Assembly: GCA_020025475.1 (NCBI GenBank)
Contig: JAHHSA010000003.1
Location: 1-64,000, forward strand
Direction: 5' to 3'
Length of the DNA stretch: 64,000 nt
DNA from: Oscillibacter sp.
Lineage (GTDB): Bacteria > Bacillota > Clostridia > Oscillospirales > Oscillospiraceae
Both the position numbers and the translations under genes were made by a program. The notes beneath the pieces are model-generated. The model was not told where the DNA came from and did not search any database. It worked only from the letters and a program-made list of their open reading frames with translations. How positions within the stretch are numbered: position 1 is the first letter of the stretch; the number at the start of each line of letters is the position of its first letter. Of the stretch, positions 1 to 8,255 are shown piece after piece.

Positions 1-1
1 G

Positions 2-127
2 GTTCCCGCAGCGGTGAGCGCAATTCACAAAACCGCTTTGATCCAGGTGATCTGCGTGGTGATCGGCATTGTGATCTGCTTCATGATTCCCAAAATCTAC
101 ACGGGTGAAGAAAACCCACAGGCTTAA
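2..127 (+). CDS. C-terminal end of a membrane transporter (partial)
   Basis: The window opens inside a plus-strand reading frame that ends in TAA at 125-127; 41 residues are visible. They include one clear hydrophobic helix (LIQVICVVIGIVICFMIP) followed by a short polar tail (KIYTGEENPQA), the layout of the last transmembrane segment of a secondary transporter. The family cannot be fixed from so little. It faces the GntR/FCD regulator gene across a terminator hairpin and lies just before the 2-hydroxyacid operon, so a carboxylate permease is a reasonable guess, but that is inference only. Confidence 0.5.
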   Translation, partial: VPAAVSAIHKTALIQVICVVIGIVICFMIPKIYTGEENPQA

Positions 128-133
128 AAAATA

Positions 134-161
134 CTGGGAGACAGGTTCTCCTGTCTCTCAG
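134..161 (-). terminator. Terminator between the transporter and the GntR gene
   Basis: A 12-bp stem with one mismatch (CTGGGAGACAGG / CCTGTCTCTCAG) and a TTCT loop. Read on the minus strand it is followed by TATTTTTTAAG, a good U-tract, so it most likely ends the GntR transcript; it may also slow plus-strand transcription. Confidence 0.6.
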
Positions 162-175
162 TTCGTGACCCTTCA

Positions 176-841
176 TTAGAACAGCATCAAGCTGGAGTAA
201 TGGTCGTCCACAGCCGCTTTGGCCGCTTCCGCATTTTGGTTTTTGATGGCTATGTAAATTCTCTGGTGCTGATGCAGCAGCCGCTTGAGCAGATGCTCAT
301 CCAGCATGTTGCTGATGGACGCAAAGCGAAAAATGTTTTGATACCGCTGATAGGTCTCTTTCAGCAGAGGATTATGGGCAACCCCCACGATAATCAAGTG
401 AAACTCCATGTCGCATTCGCTGAATTTCAAAAAATCCCCGGATTGCAGAGCTTCTTTCATTTCCTTAATGTTTTGATGGATACCGTCCAGCTTTTCCGGC
501 GTAATGTCATGAATTGCCTGGCTGGTGGCCAGAAGATCCAACTGACGCTTAAATGTGAAGATATTTCCCATAAAGTAGGGGTCTATACTTCTGACAAAAA
601 AGGAACCTTCCTCATTTTTGACGAGAAAGCCTTCCTTTTCCAGCCGCTCAAGCGCAATCTTGATGGGTCCTCTGCTGAGATTAAACTCAGAGCCCAGTTT
701 CCCCTGGCTGATCTTATCTCCGCCCTTGAGGGTGCCGGAGAGCAAATCAGGAAGGACAACCTCATAGACCAGTTCCTGATTGGTAATAAAGGGATTATCC
801 GACTTAATCTGTGCAATCAATTCTTTTCGCGTCACAGCCAT
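176..841 (-). CDS. GntR-family transcriptional regulator, FCD subfamily
   Basis: 221 residues. The N-terminal winged helix-turn-helix spans about residues 20-85 (KLGSEFNLSRGPIKIALERL). The all-helical FCD effector domain spans about 95-215, with Asp and His residues (CDMEFHLIIV, LLHQHQR, VDDHY) at positions used in this family to hold a metal that binds carboxylate ligands. A GGAGGG box sits three bases before the ATG. FCD regulators usually sense organic or sugar acids, which fits the divergent 2-hydroxyacid dehydrogenase operon that begins at 990. The ligand is unknown. An inverted repeat at 939-967 is the best candidate operator. Confidence 0.88.
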   Translation of the reverse strand: MAVTRKELIAQIKSDNPFITNQELVYEVVLPDLLSGTLKGGDKISQGKLGSEFNLSRGPIKIALERLEKEGFLVKNEEGSFFVRSIDPYFMGNIFTFKRQLDLLATSQAIHDITPEKLDGIHQNIKEMKEALQSGDFLKFSECDMEFHLIIVGVAHNPLLKETYQRYQNIFRFASISNMLDEHLLKRLLHQHQRIYIAIKNQNAEAAKAAVDDHYSSLMLF

Positions 842-934
842 CTACCCTCCATTTTGTTTATTTTCTGCAAGCCAGTAACCACGACTCTTATATTTTATTA
901 CAAAAAAAACCGCGTGTCAATTCTCCAATTCGTT

Positions 935-967
935 TATAATATCTCAATCCATTTGGCCTTGAGATAT
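935..967 (+). promoter_or_regulatory. Promoter and palindromic candidate operator of the 2-hydroxyacid operon
   Basis: A perfect -10 box TATAAT lies at 935-940, with only a weak -35 (GTGTCA, 914-919). Overlapping its end is a 9-bp inverted repeat, ATATCTCAA (939-947) and TTGAGATAT (959-967), separated by 11 bases. It covers the expected transcription start, so a bound protein would block initiation. The divergent GntR protein is the natural candidate. A hairpin in the leader RNA is the alternative. Confidence 0.55.
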
Positions 968-989
968 AAATTTTAAGGAGGCTATAGTA

Positions 990-1976
990 ATGAGAGCATT
1001 GTTTTATGGTAGCATGTACGCACAGGTCTTTTTCAAGGGTCATTTCCACATTCTCGATGAGGCCGGTGTACAGTACGATCTGGTCGATCCCGGCACGCCT
1101 GAAGCTCTTGCTGAAGCCAGTAAGGATCATGATGTCATCGTTACCTTCTTCCCCCTGACCGAAGTTCTGATCAATTCTCTTTCTGACTCCATCAAGGCTA
1201 TCGTCGTCACCTCCATTGGCTACGACAACATTGATGTTGAGGCTGCCAATAAGCGGGGCATCATGGTGTGCAATATCCCCGACTACTGCATTGAGGAAGT
1301 TGCCCTTCACTCTGTGACGCTGATTCTGTGCGCTCTGCGCAACATCTGCCAGTATGACCGTACCATCCGCGCAGGCGGCTGGAATGATCGTTCCATGCTC
1401 TGCGGCAGAGAGCATCACCGTATGTCTACCCTGACCATGGGCTTCATGGGCTTCGGCCGCATCGGCCAGATGGTCTGCAAGCAGATGTCCGGCTTTGGCG
1501 TGAAGTTCGTTGCCTATGACCCCTATGTGCCCGACAGCGTTTTCGAGTCCATGAATGTCCAGCGCGTTCAGACCAAGGATGAGCTCTATGCCGTCTCTAA
1601 TATCATCGGCATCTACCTGATCCTGACTGACGAAACTTATCATCTGATTAACGCAGAATCCATCGCCAAGATGAAGGACGATGTCATTCTGGTTAATACC
1701 GCCCGCGGTGCTATCATTGATCTGGATAGCGTCAAGGAAGGCCTCAAGTCCGGGAAGATCGGTGCCGTTGGACTCGATACCTGGGAGAAGGAGCCTATTC
1801 CCATGGACGATCCTATCCTCAAGGAAGACAACGCAACGATCACTTCTCACTGCGCTTACTTCTCTATCGAGGCAGCAATCGAACTGCGCGTCAAGTGCCT
1901 GAATACTGCGGTCAATGTCTGCAAGGGCGAAGTTCCCTATAACTGCATCAACAAAAAAGAGCTGGGCCTGTCTTAA
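990..1976 (+). CDS. D-isomer-specific 2-hydroxyacid dehydrogenase
   Basis: 328 residues, the usual length. Interconverts a 2-hydroxyacid and a 2-oxoacid with a nicotinamide cofactor in the cytoplasm. The Rossmann loop GFGRIG is at residues 154-159, and an acidic residue after beta-2 (Asp177 in AYDPY) points to NAD rather than NADP. The catalytic set is intact: Arg239 (NTARG), Glu268 (EKEP) and His287 (SHCA). It is first in an operon with a 2-oxoacid:ferredoxin oxidoreductase, so its likely job is to supply, or drain, the 2-oxoacid used by that enzyme. The substrate (branched, aromatic or another 2-hydroxyacid) cannot be read from the sequence. Confidence 0.88.
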   Translation: MRALFYGSMYAQVFFKGHFHILDEAGVQYDLVDPGTPEALAEASKDHDVIVTFFPLTEVLINSLSDSIKAIVVTSIGYDNIDVEAANKRGIMVCNIPDYCIEEVALHSVTLILCALRNICQYDRTIRAGGWNDRSMLCGREHHRMSTLTMGFMGFGRIGQMVCKQMSGFGVKFVAYDPYVPDSVFESMNVQRVQTKDELYAVSNIIGIYLILTDETYHLINAESIAKMKDDVILVNTARGAIIDLDSVKEGLKSGKIGAVGLDTWEKEPIPMDDPILKEDNATITSHCAYFSIEAAIELRVKCLNTAVNVCKGEVPYNCINKKELGLS

Positions 1977-2021
1977 TATCCAACAAGAAACCAGCACAAT
2001 CAATCGAGGAGGGATTTCTGC

Positions 2022-2225
2022 ATGCCAATGATTAAAGTGGATAAGAATCGGTGCAAGGGCTGCAAACTATGTGTTGTAACTTGCCCCAAGAAGATTTTGG
2101 CAATGAGTACTGACCTGAATGCGAACGGTGATATGTACTGTACGCAGATCGATGCGAGCAAATGTATTGGCTGCGCGTTTTGCGGCATGATCTGCCCTGA
2201 CGCTGCAATTGAAGTTTATAAGTAA
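2022..2225 (+). CDS. 4Fe-4S ferredoxin-type subunit of 2-oxoacid:ferredoxin oxidoreductase
   Basis: 67 residues with two complete [4Fe-4S] motifs, CKGCKLCVVTCPK (near residue 13) and CIGCAFCGMICPD (near residue 47). This is the delta subunit of the four-subunit KOR/VOR enzymes, carrying electrons from the thiamine-diphosphate centre to free ferredoxin. A GAGGAGGG site precedes the ATG. The gene lies 45 bp after the dehydrogenase and 11 bp before the alpha subunit, so it belongs to one transcript. Confidence 0.88.
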   Translation: MPMIKVDKNRCKGCKLCVVTCPKKILAMSTDLNANGDMYCTQIDASKCIGCAFCGMICPDAAIEVYK

Positions 2226-2236
2226 GGAGGGATAAC

Positions 2237-3316
2237 ATGGCAAAAGCATTTATGAAAGGCAACGAAGCAGTTGCCGAAGCCGTCATTCGCGGCGGTGTAG
2301 ATCTGTTTGCGGGTTATCCGATCACCCCTTCCAGCGAGATGCTGGAATATGCTTCTGACCACGTCGAAGAAGCAGGCGGAAAGTTCATCCAGGTGGAAAG
2401 TGAGCTGGCGGCGTCCACGATGCTGGCTGCTGCCGGTCTGATTGGCCGCCGTGCCTTCACCACCACCTCCGGCCCGGGCCTGGCCCTGATGACGGAGAAC
2501 CTGAGCAATATGACCCTTTCCCGCGTGACCGCTTTGTTTGTGGTGGTTCAGCGCGCAGCAAATAACATCACCCCCGAGCAGGCCGATTACAACTATGCCA
2601 CCAAGGGCCTGGGCCACAATGGCCAGCGGGGCTACGTCATCGCTCCCTCCACCGTTCAGGAAGCCGTTGACCTGGCCTATACCGCACTGGATATCGGCCA
2701 GGAGCTGGAAGTTCCCGTGCTGCTGATGATGGACGGCATGCTGGGCCAGATGGAAGAGCCCATTGATCTGCCTCCCTATAAACCCAGCAAGATTTCCACC
2801 AAGCTGATTCCTCCCACCGGCTGCAAGGGCCGTCAGAAGGTTGACAGCCGTTCCATGCCTCGCCCCAGATCCATGACCGAGAGCATGGAGGACGCGCTGG
2901 AGCGCGCCCGCAACGAGCTGTTCCAGGAGAACCTGCGCTGGGTTGATGAGGAAGTCAAGTACGAGGAGTACATGATGGATGACGCCGAGTACGTCATCGT
3001 CTCCTATGGCAGTGCTGCCCGTATCTGCCGCGATGCCGTGAAGCTGCTGCGGGAAAAGGGCTACCGTGTGGGTATGTTCCGCCCCATCACCATCTCTCCC
3101 TTCCCCGAAAAGCAGATTGCCGGCTTCAAGGCACGGGGGGTCCGCGGCGTGCTGACTGTGGAGATGGCCATTCCTCCCATGCTGCACTATGATGTACGTC
3201 TGCATCTTGACCAGACGATTCCCTGCAATTTCTATAATCGCTGCGGCGGCAACATCGTGGATGAAAACGAAGCCGCCGAAGCCATGATCAAGCTGATTGA
3301 GGAGGTGCAGAAGTAA
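2237..3316 (+). CDS. vorB: 2-oxoacid:ferredoxin oxidoreductase alpha subunit, VorB-type
   Basis: 359 residues, close to the 350-380 of VorB/KorA. The N-terminal pyrimidine-binding domain shows GGVDLFAGYPITPSSEM and the conserved TSGPGLALMTE; the C-terminal half has the VSYGSAARICRDAV and GMFRPITISPFP segments of domain II. It forms the active site with the TPP subunit encoded next, oxidatively decarboxylating a 2-oxoacid to an acyl-CoA. The sequence resembles 3-methyl-2-oxobutanoate-type enzymes more than pyruvate or indolepyruvate ones, but 2-oxoglutarate or a broad substrate range is possible. Its stop codon overlaps the next start by one base (TAATG). Confidence 0.87.
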   Translation: MAKAFMKGNEAVAEAVIRGGVDLFAGYPITPSSEMLEYASDHVEEAGGKFIQVESELAASTMLAAAGLIGRRAFTTTSGPGLALMTENLSNMTLSRVTALFVVVQRAANNITPEQADYNYATKGLGHNGQRGYVIAPSTVQEAVDLAYTALDIGQELEVPVLLMMDGMLGQMEEPIDLPPYKPSKISTKLIPPTGCKGRQKVDSRSMPRPRSMTESMEDALERARNELFQENLRWVDEEVKYEEYMMDDAEYVIVSYGSAARICRDAVKLLREKGYRVGMFRPITISPFPEKQIAGFKARGVRGVLTVEMAIPPMLHYDVRLHLDQTIPCNFYNRCGGNIVDENEAAEAMIKLIEEVQK

Positions 3317-4047
3317 TGGAGTGTGTCTACAAGAGACCTGAAGCTCTCAGCGCGTTTCCTGGCATGTTCTGTCCCGGATGCCACCACGCCATTCTGATTA
3401 AGCTGATCGCCGAGGTCATTGATGAGCTGGGCATTCGTGAGCGCGCAGTTCTTGCTTCTCCCATCGGCTGCGGCGGTATGACCGTCCCCGCTTCCAACTA
3501 TGATACGATTTTCTCTCTCCATGGCCGTGTTCCCTCTACCGCTGCCGCGGTGAAAATGCTGAGCCCCGAGAGCGTTGTGATCTGCTACCAGGGCGACGGC
3601 GACGCCGCTGCCATCGGTACCGCTGAGACGGTGCATGTTGCCCGCCGCGGCGACCCTGTGACGGTCATTTTCGCCAACAACGGTGTGTTCGGCATGACCG
3701 GCGGACAGGCTGCTCCCACCACCCGTGTGGGTGACTGGACCATTACCTCCAAGAAGGGCAATACATATGCTCCCATTAAGCTGCCTGAGATGATCGCCAC
3801 TCTGGACGCTCCTGACTATGTGGCCAGATGCGCCGTCAACAATCCCAAGCACATCATTCAGTGCAAGAAGGCCATTCGCCATGCACTGGAGCGCCAGATG
3901 GAGGGGAAATATTCCCTGGTTGAGGTCCTCTGCTCCTGCGTCACCACCACTGGCGTCAAAGCGGAGAACTCTCCCGAATTCATTGATAAGGTCATCGAAT
4001 CTGACTTCCCGCTTGGCGAGTTCAAGCGCGATGGCAAGCGGCTGTAA
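3316..4047 (+). CDS. 2-oxoacid:ferredoxin oxidoreductase beta subunit (TPP-binding)
   Basis: 243 residues. Carries the CPGCHH motif near the N terminus and the thiamine-diphosphate signature GDGDAAAIG ... NNGVFGMTGGQ that binds the diphosphate and Mg2+. Works with the alpha, gamma and ferredoxin subunits encoded around it. KorB/VorA proteins are typically 240-290 residues, so this copy is full length. Start and stop codons are tightly packed against its neighbours, in keeping with assembly of an equimolar complex. Confidence 0.88.
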   Translation: MECVYKRPEALSAFPGMFCPGCHHAILIKLIAEVIDELGIRERAVLASPIGCGGMTVPASNYDTIFSLHGRVPSTAAAVKMLSPESVVICYQGDGDAAAIGTAETVHVARRGDPVTVIFANNGVFGMTGGQAAPTTRVGDWTITSKKGNTYAPIKLPEMIATLDAPDYVARCAVNNPKHIIQCKKAIRHALERQMEGKYSLVEVLCSCVTTTGVKAENSPEFIDKVIESDFPLGEFKRDGKRL

Positions 4048-4059
4048 GGAGGCAAATGT

Positions 4060-4614
4060 ATGTTAAAGAGTATGTACTTTGCCGGTATCGGCGGCCAGGG
4101 TCTGCAGGTTGTCGGCAAAACTATTGCAGCGGTTGCAAATGAGAAGGGCTATCATGTCACCTATTCTCCCAAGTACGGCACTGCCAAGCGCGGTGGCCTG
4201 ACCTCCTGCTTTGTGGTCATCAGCGATGATGAGATTGGAAATCCCCGTAAGAAAAAGCAGGATCTTCTGGTGGTGATGGAGCCCAAGGCCTATGCCCAGT
4301 TCCATCACGATGTGAAGGCCGGCGGTACCCTGGTGGTCAACAGCACCCTGGTTCCTCAGACAGAGGAGCCGGACGAGGGTGTCAAGCAGGTGAACGTGCC
4401 TCTGCACGGAATCTGCGCCGAGCTGGGCAACACCAAGGTCATCAGCTCTGTGGCCCTGGGCGCAGTGGCTGAGCTGCTAAAGGATATCTTCCCCGATACC
4501 CAGGAGTTCCTGGACTTCATGCTCAAGCAGCTCTCCAAGCGTCCTGACCTGCTGGAACTGAACAAGAAAGCATTTGAAATGGGCAATCAGGCCATGCTGG
4601 AGAGCCTGAAGTAA
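4060..4614 (+). CDS. 2-oxoacid:ferredoxin oxidoreductase gamma subunit
   Basis: 184 residues with the hallmark YFAGIGGQGLQVVGKTIA at the N terminus and KYGTAKRGGLTSCFVVISDD soon after, both typical of the gamma (KorC/VorC) subunit that binds the CoA side of the complex. AAGGAGG sits seven bases before the ATG. It completes the four-subunit set (delta, alpha, beta, gamma). The next gene, a CoA-transferase, follows after a 181-bp gap that holds a GC-rich hairpin. Confidence 0.87.
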   Translation: MLKSMYFAGIGGQGLQVVGKTIAAVANEKGYHVTYSPKYGTAKRGGLTSCFVVISDDEIGNPRKKKQDLLVVMEPKAYAQFHHDVKAGGTLVVNSTLVPQTEEPDEGVKQVNVPLHGICAELGNTKVISSVALGAVAELLKDIFPDTQEFLDFMLKQLSKRPDLLELNKKAFEMGNQAMLESLK

Positions 4615-4708
4615 TCCACATAGATCTTCGCCCACTCCGCAAACTAAACACCCTGGGGAACGCCTGATCTGCCGGAGAATGTATCGTTTTCCTGGTGAAA
4701 TCACAATG

Positions 4709-4736
4709 CCACACCCGGCCTGATCGCCGGGTGTGG
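4709..4736 (+). terminator. GC-rich hairpin between the oxidoreductase and the CoA-transferase
   Basis: An 11-bp perfect stem, CCACACCCGGC / GCCGGGTGTGG, with loop CTGATC. The bases after it (TTATTTGAAAT) form only a weak U-tract, so it could be a leaky terminator that lowers CoA-transferase expression, or an mRNA-stabilising hairpin. Confidence 0.5.
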
Positions 4737-4795
4737 TTATTTGAAATAAGGTTTTCCGCTTAATCGCTTTATGCAAATATAAGGAGGAATTCTCG

Positions 4796-6322
4796 ATGGA
4801 TTTAAGTAGAATCGAAAACGCTGCCCTGCGTGAAAAAGTTATATCCGCAGAGCAGGCCGCCAGCTACATTCAAGATGGCATGACCGTGGCTATCCCCCAC
4901 TTCATCTGCTACGACAGTCCCGTCAGCGTGGCCCGTGCTGTTCTGGAGCGGAAGAAGAAGGGTGAGAAGCTGGAGCTGCACCTGATCTCCGCCGCCTCTC
5001 CCACTCCCGTAGTCTCTGAGGAGTGGACCAAGGCCGGCATCACCAAGAGCTTTATGCCCTATATCACCAGCAGCTCTGCCCTGCGTAAGTACGCCAACAC
5101 CCCCGGCGGCGTGGACTTCATGGACTTCCGCCTGAGCCTGATTCCGGAGTATATCCGCCACGGCTATCTGGGGAATATTGATGTGGCTCTGGTCTCTGTG
5201 GCCGGCGTAACTGAGGACGGCAAGCTGAAGCCCTCTGTCTGCTCCGGCTATACCCAGACTGTGCTCAATGCCGCACAGAAGGTCATTCTGGAGATCAACC
5301 TCCAGTCCTCCGCAGACATGTATCTGCTCCACGATGTCTATGATCCGGGCAATCGCCCCAACCGTCAGCCCATTCCCATCACCCACGCCACCGACGTCAT
5401 CGGCTCTCACTTCTACAGCTGCGATCCGGACAAGATTGCCGGTATCGTCATCACCGATGAGCCTCTGTTCCTCAGCCCCATGTGGTATCCCCTCACGGCT
5501 GACGAGGCTCCCGAAGAGGTCAAGAACATGGCCCGCTACTTCGTGGACTTCCTGCTCAAGGAAGTGGAAGAGGGCCGTATGCCCAAGGAGCTTCCCCCTA
5601 TCCAGACCGGCGGCGGCATGGTGGCCGGCACCGTTCTCCGGGAAATGGGCAAGCACTTCAAGGGCATGGAAATGTACACCGAGGCCGTGCTGGAAGACGG
5701 CATAAGAATGCTGGAGGACGGCAGTCTGAAATTCATCTCCACCGCCGGCTTTGGCTGCTCCGGCGCCACCACCGGCAGAATTCTGGCCAATCCCAAGGAA
5801 TTCGAGGGCCGTCTCATGGTCCGTCCCTGCGAGATTTCCAATAACCCCGAAGTCATCCGCCGTTTGGGCCTCATCGCCATGAACAACATCGTGGAGGCCG
5901 ATATCTACGGCAACATCAACTCCACCCACGTCCTGGGCTCCAATATCATCAGCGGCATTGGCGGCGCTTTGGACTTCGCGCAGAACGCCGCTCTGACCTG
6001 CTACTTTACCCTCTCCACCGCCAAAAAGGGCGCGGTGTCCAGCATTGTGCCCCACTGCTCTCACATTGATATCACGGAGCATGACGCCAACATCATCGTC
6101 ACCGAGTACGGCGTGGCCGACCTGAGAAACAAGTCTCCTCGCCAGCGTGTGGCGGAGATGATCCGCATTGCCCATCCCGACTATCGTCCCATGCTGCAGG
6201 AGTATTATGATCGCGCTGTGGAGGCCTGCGGCCCCGGCAACGCCCACACACCTGTTATCCTGGAGGAGCTGGGTGATTGGCATATCCGCGCCAGAGACAC
6301 CAGCACCATGAAGAAGGACTAA
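4796..6322 (+). CDS. Acetyl-CoA hydrolase/transferase family acyl-CoA:carboxylate CoA-transferase
   Basis: 508 residues, the size of the Cat1 / succinyl-CoA:acetate transferase group. The predicted catalytic glutamate is Glu296 in MYTEAVLEDG, which forms the glutamyl-CoA intermediate in this family. The glycine-rich GIGGALDF is at 387-394, and GVADLRNKSPRQR ... AHPDYR is near the C terminus. It would move CoA from the acyl-CoA made by the upstream oxidoreductase to acetate or another acid, freeing a short-chain acid while keeping the thioester energy. AAGGAGG lies eight bases before the ATG. Pure hydrolase activity is less likely. Confidence 0.85.
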   Translation: MDLSRIENAALREKVISAEQAASYIQDGMTVAIPHFICYDSPVSVARAVLERKKKGEKLELHLISAASPTPVVSEEWTKAGITKSFMPYITSSSALRKYANTPGGVDFMDFRLSLIPEYIRHGYLGNIDVALVSVAGVTEDGKLKPSVCSGYTQTVLNAAQKVILEINLQSSADMYLLHDVYDPGNRPNRQPIPITHATDVIGSHFYSCDPDKIAGIVITDEPLFLSPMWYPLTADEAPEEVKNMARYFVDFLLKEVEEGRMPKELPPIQTGGGMVAGTVLREMGKHFKGMEMYTEAVLEDGIRMLEDGSLKFISTAGFGCSGATTGRILANPKEFEGRLMVRPCEISNNPEVIRRLGLIAMNNIVEADIYGNINSTHVLGSNIISGIGGALDFAQNAALTCYFTLSTAKKGAVSSIVPHCSHIDITEHDANIIVTEYGVADLRNKSPRQRVAEMIRIAHPDYRPMLQEYYDRAVEACGPGNAHTPVILEELGDWHIRARDTSTMKKD

Positions 6323-6395
6323 TCGTCAGTGTCCATGCTCCTGTCTGGGACAAGGCCAGCGGCCTTTCCCCGGCAAATTGAATCTGAATCCATCA

Positions 6396-6426
6396 GCCTC
6401 CTGTGCAGAATATCCGCACAGGAGGC
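6396..6426 (+). terminator. Terminator-like hairpin after the CoA-transferase
   Basis: An 11-bp perfect stem, GCCTCCTGTGC / GCACAGGAGGC, with a nine-base loop, followed by TTCATCTTGTT. It sits 74 bp past the CoA-transferase stop and probably ends the operon. Confidence 0.55.
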
Positions 6427-6430
6427 TTCA

Positions 6431-6497
6431 TCTTGTTGAAAAAGTCTTTTCGACAAGATGAGCGCCAATTTCAAGCTGGAACGAAGTTTGAAATTGG
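6431..6497. repeat. Two adjacent inverted repeats
   Basis: The first is a near-perfect palindrome, TCTTGTTGAAAAAG (6431-6444) and CTTTTCGACAAGA (6446-6458). The second is CCAATTTCAAGC (6465-6476) and GTTTGAAATTGG (6486-6497). They lie between the operon terminator and the recombinase remnant. They look like an intergenic repeat or the end of a mobile element, but no second copy is visible in the window. Confidence 0.45.
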
Positions 6498-6534
6498 GTG
6501 TCATTTCACGGCGTATTCCCTCTGTGGTGTATGG

Positions 6535-6732
6535 CTTGGTGGGCATGGTAATGTTGGTGCCCGCCATCCGCAGCATGAGAAAACCATGCAGAAGCTGACC
6601 CCGGAGTTGATGAGATTGTTCATCCAGAAACTCGTGGTACACGAGAAGGACATTAAGTGGAGCAAGCAACCACAGCAGACTGTGGAGATCTACTACAACG
6701 ACATTGGCTGTGTGGGTGACGATGCAGAGTAA
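6535..6732 (+). pseudogene. Decayed C-terminal fragment of a large serine recombinase (DUF4368-like)
   Basis: The open frame 6403-6732 ends with KLTPELMRLFIQKLVVHE and, soon after, TVEIYYNDIG. These match the conserved C-terminal pattern (LTPELL.EFI.KIVVHE ... V.IYYN.IG) of TnpX-like serine recombinases. The resolvase catalytic domain and zinc ribbon are absent and the residues before about 6535 do not look like protein, so this is a remnant and not a gene. It marks a past integrative element at this site. Confidence 0.6.
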
Positions 6733-6765
6733 GAGGCCACTACGCAGGAGCCTGCATAAAAGAAT

Positions 6766-6799
6766 CCCGGAAGAAATTGCCGAAGCAATCTCTTCCGGG
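6766..6799. terminator. Bidirectional terminator before nfnB
   Basis: A long hairpin: CCCGGAAGA / TCTTCCGGG as outer stem, ATTGC / GCAAT as inner stem, CGAA tetraloop. It is followed by GTTTTCC on the plus strand and ATTCTTTTATG on the minus strand, so it can end both the plus-strand remnant and nfnAB. Confidence 0.75.
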
Positions 6800-6867
6800 G
6801 TTTTCCGCACATCCAAAGTTACCCTGTGAAAGGGGAACAAATGATATGGCTATTTTTTGATGTACGC

Positions 6868-8253
6868 TTACTGCTTGTTCAGCTGCTCATCAATGGCTTT
6901 GGCGGCAGTCTTGCCGGCACCCATAGCCAGAATGACAGTTGCAGCGCCGGTAACAGCGTCACCGCCAGCATAAACGCTGTTGCGGGAGGTCAGGCCGTCC
7001 TCGTTGACCACAATGCCGCCCTTCTTGTTAATCTCCAGACCTTTGGTGGTAGACTTGATCAGGGGGTTGGGGCTGGTGCCCAGAGCCATGATGACGCAAT
7101 CCACATCCAAGTCAAACTCACTGCCCTCTACTTCGATGGGGCGACGGCGACCAGAAGCATCCGGCTCGCCCAGTTTCATCTGGATGCAGCGAATCTTGTT
7201 GACATTGTCGTTCTCGTCGGCCAGAATTTCCACAGGGTTATTGAGGGTCTTGAAGATGATGCCCTCTTCCTCTGCGTGCTCCACCTCTTCTTTACGGGCA
7301 GGAAGCTCTTCCATGCCACGACGATACACGATATAGACCTCAGCGCCCAGACGCTTTGCACAGCGTGCGGCATCCATTGCCACGTTGCCGCCGCCCACAA
7401 CAGCGACCTTCTTGGGGTGCTGGATGGGGGTATCAGAGTCTGGCAGATAGGCCTTCATCAGATTGATACGAGTCAGGAATTCGTTGGCGGAATAAACGCC
7501 CTTGTAGTTGACACCGGGGATATTCATGAACATGGGCAGACCGGCGCCAGAACCGATGAACACAGCCTCAAAGCCCTGCTCTTCCATCAGCTCATCAATG
7601 GTGATGGTACGACCGATCACGGTATCGGTGGCGATGGTAACGCCCATTGCCTTCAGGCCGTCCACTTCCTTCTGGACAATGCTCTTGGGCAGACGGAACT
7701 CAGGAATACCGTACACCAGAACGCCGCCAGCCAGATGCAGTGCCTCAAACACGGTTACGGCATAGCCTTTACGAGCCAGATCTCCGGCGCAGGTCAGGCC
7801 GGAGGGACCAGACCCGACAACGGCAACCTTATGCCCGTTGGAAGCAGGCACCTCAGGAGCAGTCGTGCAGTGTGCATTGTGCCAGTCAGCCACAAAGCGT
7901 TCCAGACGGCCGATTGCCACAGGCTCACCTTTCTTCCCGCGGACGCAGTACTTCTCACACTGGTTCTCCTGGGGACACACGCGGCCGCAGACTGCGGGCA
8001 GTGCGCTGGTTGCGCTGATGATCTGGTAGGCTTCCTCGAAGTTGCCCTTGGCAACCTCAGCAATGAATTCAGGGATGTGAACCATAACAGGGCAGCCGGT
8101 CATGCAGGGTTTGTTCTTGCAGTTCAGGCAGCGCCGTGCCTCATCCAGGGCCTGCTCCTCGGTATAGCCCAGAGTGACCTCTTCAAAGTTTTTATTCCGA
8201 ACGTTGGCCTCTTGAGAAGGCATCGGATTTTTGGTCAAAGACATATTTGCCAT
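6868..8253 (-). CDS. nfnB: NADPH-binding subunit of the electron-bifurcating transhydrogenase (NfnB / GltA-like)
   Basis: 461 residues from the ATG at 8251-8253, chosen over an upstream in-frame start because GGAGG sits at the right distance and the longer version would run into nfnA. The N terminus has two cysteine groups, CLNCKNKPCMTGCP and CGRVCPQENQCEKYC, for two [4Fe-4S] clusters. FAD- and NADPH-binding Rossmann folds follow (VVGSGPSGLTCAGDLA, VVGGGNVAMDAA, MALGTSPNP). It resembles the small subunit of glutamate synthase, but the nfnA gene directly upstream and the absence of a GltB subunit point to the ferredoxin:NADP transhydrogenase NfnAB. Confidence 0.85.
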   Translation of the reverse strand: MANMSLTKNPMPSQEANVRNKNFEEVTLGYTEEQALDEARRCLNCKNKPCMTGCPVMVHIPEFIAEVAKGNFEEAYQIISATSALPAVCGRVCPQENQCEKYCVRGKKGEPVAIGRLERFVADWHNAHCTTAPEVPASNGHKVAVVGSGPSGLTCAGDLARKGYAVTVFEALHLAGGVLVYGIPEFRLPKSIVQKEVDGLKAMGVTIATDTVIGRTITIDELMEEQGFEAVFIGSGAGLPMFMNIPGVNYKGVYSANEFLTRINLMKAYLPDSDTPIQHPKKVAVVGGGNVAMDAARCAKRLGAEVYIVYRRGMEELPARKEEVEHAEEEGIIFKTLNNPVEILADENDNVNKIRCIQMKLGEPDASGRRRPIEVEGSEFDLDVDCVIMALGTSPNPLIKSTTKGLEINKKGGIVVNEDGLTSRNSVYAGGDAVTGAATVILAMGAGKTAAKAIDEQLNKQ

Positions 8254-8255
8254 GA

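Noticed and set aside
888..2003. Long minus-strand frame opposite the 2-hydroxyacid dehydrogenase
   Set aside because: Antisense shadow of a gene with full catalytic motifs; composition is unnatural and no ribosome site.
4802..6283. 493-codon minus-strand frame opposite the CoA-transferase
   Set aside because: Rich in His, Gly and Val, as expected from antisense of GC-rich codons; the plus-strand gene has clear family motifs.
6868..8253. Glutamate synthase small subunit (GltD)
   Set aside because: There is no GltB large subunit; nfnA lies directly upstream, so NfnB is the better reading.
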